From contig CAMDWF010000154.1 in NCBI GenBank assembly GCA_945878795.1, positions 1-5,912 of the forward strand: 5,912 bases of DNA, written 5' to 3'. Source of the stretch: Synechococcus sp. UW140. GTDB taxonomy: Bacteria > Cyanobacteriota > Cyanobacteriia > PCC-6307 > Cyanobiaceae. Positions 1 through 5,327 of this stretch are shown in pieces; positions within the stretch are counted from its first letter, which is position 1; each line of letters starts with the position of its first letter. The translations under genes and the position numbers were made by a program. Below the pieces are notes generated by a model. That model worked only from the letters and a program-made list of their open reading frames with translations, was not told where the DNA came from and searched no databases.

Positions 1-132
1 GCCTATAACGCTGGGGGTGATAGCAGCTCCAGCCAGATCATCCTTGCCATTCTGTATGTCGGTCTTGTGGGTCTTGCCCTTGATCGATTAGTTGCTTGGA
101 CTGGAAGTAAGGTTGCCAAAGGGGGGAATTGA
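1..132 (+). CDS. nrtB: Nitrate/nitrite ABC transporter permease NrtB, C-terminal end (partial)
   Basis: Reading frame 1 is open from the first base to a TGA at 130-132 and encodes 43 residues, starting AYNAGGDSSSSQIILAILYV and ending near SKVAKGGN. The stretch IILAILYVGLVGLALDRLVAW is a hydrophobic segment of the kind that forms the last transmembrane helix of NrtB/SsuC-type inner-membrane permeases, followed by a short polar cytoplasmic tail. The gene starts outside the window. NrtB would be the membrane channel through which NrtC and NrtD drive nitrate and nitrite uptake. The identification rests mainly on position: the stop is one base before nrtC, which matches the usual nrtA-B-C-D order. 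The fragment alone could equally belong to a related cyanate or bicarbonate permease. Its GC content (about half) is lower than that of the genes further right. Confidence 0.8.
   Translation, partial: AYNAGGDSSSSQIILAILYVGLVGLALDRLVAWTGSKVAKGGN
118..126 (+). promoter_or_regulatory. Probable ribosome binding site of nrtC
   Basis: The purine run AAAGGGGGG ends 7 bases before the ATG at 134 and lies within the last codons of nrtB. It is the only good Shine-Dalgarno-like stretch near this junction. It favours the ATG at 134 over the in-frame TTG at 92, which would bury 14 extra residues inside the nrtB coding sequence. Confidence 0.55.
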
Positions 133-133
133 A

Positions 134-2182
134 ATGAACCGATTTCTAACCATTGATGATGTCACCAAGATTTTTCCACTCAAAGAAGGTGGTAATTACA
201 TAGCCCTCAAAGATATAGATCTTGGCATAAGTGAAGGGGAATTTGTTTCCCTGATTGGCCACTCCGGTTGTGGCAAGAGCACCCTACTCAATCTTCTAGC
301 GGGCCTGACCCAAGCCAGCAGCGGCGGCATTTTGATTGATGGCCGAGAGGTTAGCGAGCCAGGTCCAGATCGCATGGTGGTGTTCCAAAACTATTCATTG
401 CTGCCCTGGCAAACCGTTCGCCAGAACGTGGCCCTAGCGGTCAACAGCGTCATGGCCTCCAGTTCATTGGCAGAACGGAAACAAATTATTGATCGCAGTA
501 TCGCGATGGTGGGTCTCAGCCAAGCTGCCGACAAAGTGCCGGCGGAACTCTCGGGCGGCATGAAACAAAGGGTGGCCATAGCCCGGGCCCTATCGATCCG
601 CCCCCGTTTGCTGTTGCTGGATGAACCCTTTGGGGCCCTTGATGCCCTCACCCGCGGCAATCTGCAACAACAACTTATGCAGATCTGCCAAGAGGCTGGC
701 GTCACCACAGTCATGGTGACCCATGACGTGGATGAGGCCCTATTGCTATCAGACAGGGTGGTGATGATGACTAATGGCCCAGAAGCGGAAATCGGCCAGA
801 TTCTCAATGTGCCCTTTGCCAGGCCCCGCCAGCGACTAGAGGTGATCGAGCACCCGGATTACTACCGTCTGCGGGGGGAACTGATCGGCTTTCTGCATCA
901 GCAGCGGCGCCTGCGCCAGCACCGCTCCAGTGTTGCCGCGGCCGCCAGTGTCGACAGAATTCAGGGCAGAACCACCGCCCTACCGCCGGCCCGCAGTCAG
1001 GGGCCCCGGCGGGCAGAAACGATTCGAATCGGTTTCCTGCCAGGTCTCGACATCGCCCCCTTGGCCCTCGCCCTCCATCAAGGCCTGTTCGATAGGTCTG
1101 CGATCGAGGTGATTCCCGTCCCCTTCGCCCGCTGGGATCGTCTCGAAGCAAAGCTGCTCGAAGGCGATCTGCAGGTTGCCATCACTTCAGCTACCACGCC
1201 CCTGGCCCTCAACCTGGGGCTGGGGGGCAGGACCCCTTGGCCGGCCATAACGCCGATGACGGTCAGCCGGAACGGCAATGCCCTCTGCATCGCCCGTTCC
1301 CTGCTGGCCCAGGGTGTCCGGCGTCGCGCCGATCTGCGCCAGTGGCTGCAGAACCGGGGCAAACCCCTCAGCCTGGCGGTGCCTGAGCTGGGATCGATGG
1401 CAGAGTTGTTGCTGCGCCACTGGTTGGCATCCGGTGGCATAGACCCCGAACGCCAGGTTCATTTCACACCCCTCTCGCCGATGGTTATGGGAGGAGCCTT
1501 GCGCACTGAACAGATCGATGGCTTCATCGCCGGTCGTTATCGGGTCGCCGAGGTTGTCGAAGATCGCCAGGGCTACGTCCTGGCAACGGATCTGGACATC
1601 TGGAGCGGCCATCCAGAAAAGGTGCTCACCTGTTCGGAGGGGTGGGCCGAAGGCCATCCCGGGGCCCTTGATGCCTTGGGTGCGGGTCTGATGAAAGCTG
1701 CCGAACGTTGCGACGACGGCGGTCAGCGACCCGAGCTGATCAAGATCCTCAGCCAAAACCAATGGTTGGGCCGCCGGGCCGATATTGCTCTGCAGCGCCA
1801 GTTCGATTACGGCAACGATGAACAGCCCCAGGCTTTACTCCAGTTCAACCGCTACCACTTTGATCGTGCCCACATCCCGAATCGGGCCGAGGGGGCGTGG
1901 ATTCTGAGCCAATTCAGCCGCTGGGGGTGGTCACCCTTCCCAAGTAATCGGCTCGAACTGCTCAGCCAGATTTATCGCCCAGACCTGTGCGACCGGGCCT
2001 TGGCTTTGGCCGGTTACCCCAGCCTGCGTCCCGATCGTCAGCCCTTCCGCCTCGCCGATGACATCCCCTTCGACCAGGACGATCCACTCGCCTACCTGAA
2101 GGCCCTCCCCGGTGCGCCGGTACCCCCGGTCGCACCGATCCCCCTGCCGAGCCCCTCCGCACCGGCCCTGCTGTCCCGCTGA
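134..2182 (+). CDS. nrtC: Nitrate ABC transporter ATPase with fused regulatory NrtA-like domain (NrtC)
   Basis: This 682-residue protein is a cytoplasmic subunit of the nitrate/nitrite ABC importer. Residues 1-255 are an ABC ATPase: Walker A GHSGCGKST at 42-50, Q-loop Gln85, signature LSGGMKQ at 139-145, Walker B ending LLDEP with Asp163 and Glu164, D-loop to 170, and switch His197. A basic, low-complexity linker (about 256-295) leads to a solute-binding domain (about 296-655, from IRIGFLPGLDIAPLALA) resembling NrtA without a signal peptide. This fusion is diagnostic of NrtC and separates it from cyanate or sulfonate ATPases. In Synechococcus PCC 7942 the C-terminal domain mediates ammonium-promoted inhibition of uptake; a similar role here is inferred. 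The protein is slightly longer than the roughly 660 residues I expect for NrtC, and the excess is a Pro/Ala-rich tail (about 660-682). ATG 134 is chosen for its ribosome binding site and one-base gap after nrtB, which implies translational coupling. The first 170 bases of the gene are unusually AT-rich. Confidence 0.96.
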   Translation: MNRFLTIDDVTKIFPLKEGGNYIALKDIDLGISEGEFVSLIGHSGCGKSTLLNLLAGLTQASSGGILIDGREVSEPGPDRMVVFQNYSLLPWQTVRQNVALAVNSVMASSSLAERKQIIDRSIAMVGLSQAADKVPAELSGGMKQRVAIARALSIRPRLLLLDEPFGALDALTRGNLQQQLMQICQEAGVTTVMVTHDVDEALLLSDRVVMMTNGPEAEIGQILNVPFARPRQRLEVIEHPDYYRLRGELIGFLHQQRRLRQHRSSVAAAASVDRIQGRTTALPPARSQGPRRAETIRIGFLPGLDIAPLALALHQGLFDRSAIEVIPVPFARWDRLEAKLLEGDLQVAITSATTPLALNLGLGGRTPWPAITPMTVSRNGNALCIARSLLAQGVRRRADLRQWLQNRGKPLSLAVPELGSMAELLLRHWLASGGIDPERQVHFTPLSPMVMGGALRTEQIDGFIAGRYRVAEVVEDRQGYVLATDLDIWSGHPEKVLTCSEGWAEGHPGALDALGAGLMKAAERCDDGGQRPELIKILSQNQWLGRRADIALQRQFDYGNDEQPQALLQFNRYHFDRAHIPNRAEGAWILSQFSRWGWSPFPSNRLELLSQIYRPDLCDRALALAGYPSLRPDRQPFRLADDIPFDQDDPLAYLKALPGAPVPPVAPIPLPSPSAPALLSR

Positions 2183-2199
2183 CTGACCGCCCCCCCACC

Positions 2200-3012
2200 A
2201 TGAGCGCCGTAATCCCCGCAGCCAACCCCACTTTTCTCGAGTTCAGCGGGGTGGGCCAGGTCTTTGCCACCCGCCGCGGCCCCTTTGAAGCCCTGCGTGA
2301 TATCAACCTTCAGGTGCGACAGGGGGAATTTCTCTGTGTCATCGGCCATTCCGGCTGCGGCAAAAGCACCATGCTCAACATGGTCTCGGGGTTCCTCAAG
2401 CCCAGCAGCGGCCAGGTGAGCCTGGCGGGTCAACCGATCGAGCGGCCGGGTCCCGATCGCATGGTGGTGTTTCAGAACTATTCATTGCTGCCTTGGAAAA
2501 CTGTGTGGCAGAACGTCAATCTGGCCGTGCGGGCTGCCCGGCCCGAGCTCGATGCCGCCACACGCCAACGGGTGGTGGACCATCACCTAGAGATGGTCCA
2601 CCTCAGTGAAGCGGCCGACAAGAAACCGGGTCAAATCTCCGGGGGCATGAAGCAACGGGTGGCCATCGCCAGGGCCCTGGCGGTGAATCCAGCCGTACTC
2701 GTCCTTGACGAACCTTTTGGCGCCCTCGATGCCATCACCAAGGAAGAACTCCACGAGGAACTTTTAGCGATTTGGCGCGAACAGAAACCTACGGTTTTGA
2801 TGATCACCCATGACATTGATGAGGCCCTGTTCCTCGCCGATCGAATCGTGATGATGACCAATGGTCCCGCCGCCACGATTGGCGAAATCCTTACCGTGCC
2901 CTTTGAGCGACCCCGCAACCACGACGCGATTCTGGCCGATAATCGCTATGGCATATTGCGCAATCAGGCCATTGATTTCCTATATCGCCGTCATGCCCAT
3001 GACGATACCTAA
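2200..3012 (+). CDS. nrtD: Nitrate ABC transporter ATP-binding subunit NrtD
   Basis: This 270-residue single-domain ABC ATPase would pair with NrtC to power nitrate/nitrite import at the inner face of the plasma membrane. Visible motifs are Walker A GHSGCGKST (49-57), Q-loop Gln92, signature ISGGMKQ (146-152), Walker B VLVLDEP with Asp170 and Glu171, and switch His204 in ITHD. The length is normal for NrtD. It is clearly a paralogue of the N-terminal half of NrtC, sharing VVFQNYSLLPW, GGMKQRVAIARAL and DRIVMMTNGP-type blocks, but it lacks the C-terminal regulatory domain. It lies 17 bases after the nrtC stop. The ATG at 2200 is preceded by a C-rich stretch with no Shine-Dalgarno sequence, so translation probably depends on coupling to nrtC or on a leaderless-like mode. 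Its TAA (3010-3012) overlaps the stop of the convergent narB. A cyanate-transporter ATPase would look similar; the adjacent nrtC makes NrtD the better call. Confidence 0.95.
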   Translation: MSAVIPAANPTFLEFSGVGQVFATRRGPFEALRDINLQVRQGEFLCVIGHSGCGKSTMLNMVSGFLKPSSGQVSLAGQPIERPGPDRMVVFQNYSLLPWKTVWQNVNLAVRAARPELDAATRQRVVDHHLEMVHLSEAADKKPGQISGGMKQRVAIARALAVNPAVLVLDEPFGALDAITKEELHEELLAIWREQKPTVLMITHDIDEALFLADRIVMMTNGPAATIGEILTVPFERPRNHDAILADNRYGILRNQAIDFLYRRHAHDDT

Positions 3013-5186
3013 AGCCCCACATCCGCTAACACCTGGTCGGCGGCTTCGAGTCGAACAGCCGCTGCTTTGAGCTCGGGTTGGCGCGAATGGGGACAGAATA
3101 AGGCGTGCATTAATGCATTGGCTTCACAGGGCTTCTCCTGGCTGCCTCCCCAGTGCATCGGCAAAAACAGAGTGCCTGGACGGATTCGGTCCGTGATTTG
3201 CACCTTGGCGGTGACGCTGCCGCGGCGAGAGCTGATCTGGGCCCAGGCGCCATCGGCCACCCCATGCCGTTGGGCATCGGTGGGATGGACCTCCAGCAAG
3301 GCTTCTGGATGCATCGCGTTGAGCCTTGGCACCTTGCCCGTCCGGGTCATGGTGTGCCAGTGGCCCAGATATCTGCCCACCGTCAGGACCAGGGGGAAGG
3401 CTTCACAGGGGGGCTCGCCCAGGCCCAGCGGTCGATCGCAAAGGAAACGGGCCCGCCCATTGGCTGTGGCAAAGCGGTGGTCGCCATAGAGACGCTTCGC
3501 GGTGGTTGTGGGTTCGCTGCCGGCGGGAAAAGGCCACTGCTGGGGACCGTCCTGCGCCAACAGTTCATGGCTCAACCCGGAAAGATCACAGAGGCGCCCG
3601 GCGGTGACAGCCACAAATTCGGCGAAGACATCCGCCGATGTGCAGGGGGGGAATTGGGCGCCATGGCCCAGGCGTCGACCCAGTTCGGCGAACACCTGCC
3701 AATCCGGGCGCGCTTCTCCAGGGGGTTGGCGAAAGGCCGGGGCAAGGGTGACCCGCCGTTCGGAATTGGTCATCGTGCCCTCCTTTTCACTCCATTGGGC
3801 CGCAGGCAGCAATAAGTGGGCATAGTCGGCGGTCTCGCTGCCGGCGTAGGCCTCACTGAGAACCACCATGGGGCAACGGCTGACCGCAGCCCGCACCCGT
3901 GCGAGATCGGGAAGGCTGACCAGGGGATTGGTGGCCGCCACCCACCACAGATCCAGGTCACCGGCCTCCATGGCCTCAATCTGTTGCCAGACGGAAAGAC
4001 CTGGGTCAGGGTCGATGGAACCCGGTGCCAGTCCCCAGGCCTGCTCCAGCTCGGCACGGTGGCTGGCATCCGCCACAGAGCGGTAACCCGGCAATAACTG
4101 GGCCAGGCCCCCGGCCTCGCGGCCCCCCATGGCATTGGGCTGGCCCGTCAAGGAGAAGGGACCGCAGCCAGGTTTGCCAATCTGGCCGCTGAGCAGGTGC
4201 AGATTGATCAGGCCGCCAATGGTGGCCGTGCCCTCAACGCGCTGGTTCAATCCCATCGACCAGAGGCTGAGCACGGCATTTGAGCCGGCCCAGAGGCTGG
4301 CGACGGCCTGCAGATCCTCCTCGCGGATGCCACACAATGCAGCCGTGCGCGCTGGCGTCCAGGCGGCCACATGGGCCTCGAAATCCTCGAAGCCTTCGGT
4401 GGCGGTGGCCACAAAGGAACTATCGATGCTGCCGGCCTGCAAAAGCAGATGGGCGATGCCATGCAACAAGGCCAGATCAGTGCCCGAGGCGATGGCCAGG
4501 TGCCAGTCAGCTATCGCCGCTGTAGCGGTGGCGCGGGGGTCAATCACAATGATGTTCAAGGCACGGCCCAGGCGCTTCTTTCGTTTGAGCAGGCGCTGGA
4601 ACAACACCGGGTGGCACTCGGCGGTATTGGTGCCGATCAACACCACCAGATCGGCCTGATCGATGTCCTCGTAGCAACAGGGCGGGCCATCGGAGCCCAG
4701 GCTGCGGGCATAGCCCGATACCGCAGAACTCATGCAAAGGCGTGAGTTGGCATCAAAGTTGTTGCTGCCAATCGCCCCCTTGAGCAGTTTCTGAGCGATG
4801 TAGTAATCCTCAGTATGGAATTGACCACTGCCATAAATTGCAATGGCTGCCGGTCCGCGCTCTTTCAGGGTGGCGTTGATGCGTGTCGTAAGCAGATCAA
4901 AGGCTCGCTCCCAGCTAATGTGCTCGAAGGGCTGGTCCAATCGAGCGCGGTAGGCGGGGTAAAGAAGGCGGTCTTGATCAAGGCTCTCCCCCACCGTGGC
5001 GCCCTTGATGCACACCTGACCCAGGCTTGAAGGATGGTGCCGATCCCCCCTGGTGCCCCAGGGTCGGGGCGCCTCGCCGTTCTCACCAGCGCCGGCAGGC
5101 GGCAACATTTGCAGCCCGCAACCAACGCCGCAGTAGGGGCAGACCGAACGGACCGGTTGATTTAAGGAAGTGGAATCGTCAGCCAT
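3009..5186 (-). CDS. narB: Ferredoxin-dependent assimilatory nitrate reductase NarB
   Basis: From the ATG at 5186 this encodes 725 residues, close to the roughly 730 known for cyanobacterial NarB. It is a cytoplasmic molybdoenzyme that reduces nitrate to nitrite with electrons from reduced ferredoxin. The N-terminal [4Fe-4S] domain has CPYCGVGC (Cys16, Cys19, Cys23) and a fourth ligand Cys59 in VCIKG, with Lys61 in the usual electron-relay place. Cys151 in SRLCMSSAV is the expected molybdenum ligand. The middle carries the bis-MGD-binding core (GTNTAECHP, IDPRAT, LTGQPNAMGGREAGG). The molybdopterin-dinucleotide-binding C-terminal domain starts near residue 598 (VLTVGRYLGHWHTMTRTG). There are no FAD or flavodoxin-like modules, which fits the ferredoxin type. 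An in-frame GTG at 5222 would add 12 residues; I prefer the ATG, whose MADDST start lies close to the cluster motif as in homologues. Neither start has a clear Shine-Dalgarno sequence. The gene faces nrtD tail to tail, overlapping stops by a few bases, and diverges from mobA. Confidence 0.97.
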   Translation of the reverse strand: MADDSTSLNQPVRSVCPYCGVGCGLQMLPPAGAGENGEAPRPWGTRGDRHHPSSLGQVCIKGATVGESLDQDRLLYPAYRARLDQPFEHISWERAFDLLTTRINATLKERGPAAIAIYGSGQFHTEDYYIAQKLLKGAIGSNNFDANSRLCMSSAVSGYARSLGSDGPPCCYEDIDQADLVVLIGTNTAECHPVLFQRLLKRKKRLGRALNIIVIDPRATATAAIADWHLAIASGTDLALLHGIAHLLLQAGSIDSSFVATATEGFEDFEAHVAAWTPARTAALCGIREEDLQAVASLWAGSNAVLSLWSMGLNQRVEGTATIGGLINLHLLSGQIGKPGCGPFSLTGQPNAMGGREAGGLAQLLPGYRSVADASHRAELEQAWGLAPGSIDPDPGLSVWQQIEAMEAGDLDLWWVAATNPLVSLPDLARVRAAVSRCPMVVLSEAYAGSETADYAHLLLPAAQWSEKEGTMTNSERRVTLAPAFRQPPGEARPDWQVFAELGRRLGHGAQFPPCTSADVFAEFVAVTAGRLCDLSGLSHELLAQDGPQQWPFPAGSEPTTTAKRLYGDHRFATANGRARFLCDRPLGLGEPPCEAFPLVLTVGRYLGHWHTMTRTGKVPRLNAMHPEALLEVHPTDAQRHGVADGAWAQISSRRGSVTAKVQITDRIRPGTLFLPMHWGGSQEKPCEANALMHALFCPHSRQPELKAAAVRLEAADQVLADVGL
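3038..3064 (+). terminator. Hairpin just past nrtD, possible weak terminator
   Basis: Starting 25 bases after the nrtD stop and inside the narB coding sequence, GCGGC (3040-3044) pairs with GCCGC (3058-3062). The inner TTC (3045-3047) pairs with GAA (3053-3055), leaving a 5-base loop and a 2-base bulge (3056-3057). One G-U and one C-G pair extend the outer stem. Downstream is TGCTTTGAG, with only three Ts in a row, so this is not a textbook intrinsic terminator. It is the only strong hairpin I noticed where the nrt transcript should end, and it may simply reflect narB coding constraint. Confidence 0.3.
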
Positions 5187-5265
5187 CGGCGCGGCAGGGC
5201 AAGGCAAGGCACCCTTGGCCACAGCCGAAGAGCGGTGGCAGGGCTTGGGATTGCCCTTATGACCT

Positions 5266-5291
5266 GCCTAGCTTGACTTTCTACCCTAGGC
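5266..5291. repeat. Short inverted repeat, GCCTAG-N14-CTAGGC
   Basis: GCCTAG at 5266-5271 and its exact reverse complement CTAGGC at 5286-5291 are spaced 20 bases centre to centre, about two helical turns. They enclose the -35-like TTGACT (5273-5278). The arrangement would suit a dimeric regulator binding one face of the DNA in the narB-mobA promoter region, but a 6-base arm can arise by chance. Confidence 0.35.
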
Positions 5292-5309
5292 CTTGTGGCT
5301 TTCCCAAGG
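5291..5309. repeat. Small inverted repeat in the mobA leader, CCTTG-N9-CAAGG
   Basis: CCTTG (5291-5295) can pair with CAAGG (5305-5309) around a 9-base loop. The right arm overlaps AAGGA (5306-5310), the only Shine-Dalgarno-like stretch upstream of mobA, although that stretch is 17 bases from the ATG at 5328 and so poorly spaced. The repeat directly abuts the larger palindrome on its left. It could be a leader hairpin or chance. Confidence 0.25.
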
Positions 5310-5327
5310 AATGCCGTTGCCGCTCCC

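Larger units (their letters stand above)
5187..5327. promoter_or_regulatory. Divergent narB-mobA promoter region
   Basis: This is the only real non-coding gap in the window (141 bases, or 105 if narB starts at the GTG at 5222). It must contain the promoters for leftward narB and rightward mobA. A -35-like TTGACT lies at 5273-5278 on the plus strand, but the bases 16-18 further on make a poor -10. On the minus strand CATAAG (complement of 5256-5261) is a 4/6 match to TATAAT, about 70 bases before the narB ATG, without a matching -35. Nitrate genes in cyanobacteria are usually activated by NtcA (GTA-N8-TAC). I found no exact NtcA site here. Confidence 0.6.

Noticed and set aside
92..133. Upstream TTG start for nrtC adding 14 residues
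   Set aside because: It lies inside the nrtB coding sequence in another frame and has no ribosome binding site, and the ATG at 134 follows a purine-rich stretch at a suitable distance.
1187..1762. Open frame of 191 codons on the minus strand within nrtC
   Set aside because: It is antisense to the solute-binding domain of nrtC, which has clear family features. Its translation has no recognisable motif, and GC-rich codon use commonly leaves the opposite frame open.
3153..3815. Open frame of 220 codons on the plus strand within narB
   Set aside because: It is fully antisense to narB, is rich in Gly/Gln/Arg without domain features, and has no own promoter or ribosome binding site that I can see.
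5187..5222. GTG start of narB at 5222 (12 extra residues)
   Set aside because: The extra AKGALPCPAAP-type leader is not like known NarB starts, and the ATG at 5186 gives about the usual family length. Not fully excluded.
5282..5305. Possible degenerate NtcA site upstream of narB
   Set aside because: Only isolated GTA or TA half-elements can be found on the minus strand at 8-base spacing; no pairing matches GTA-N8-TAC at more than three of the six fixed positions, which is chance level.
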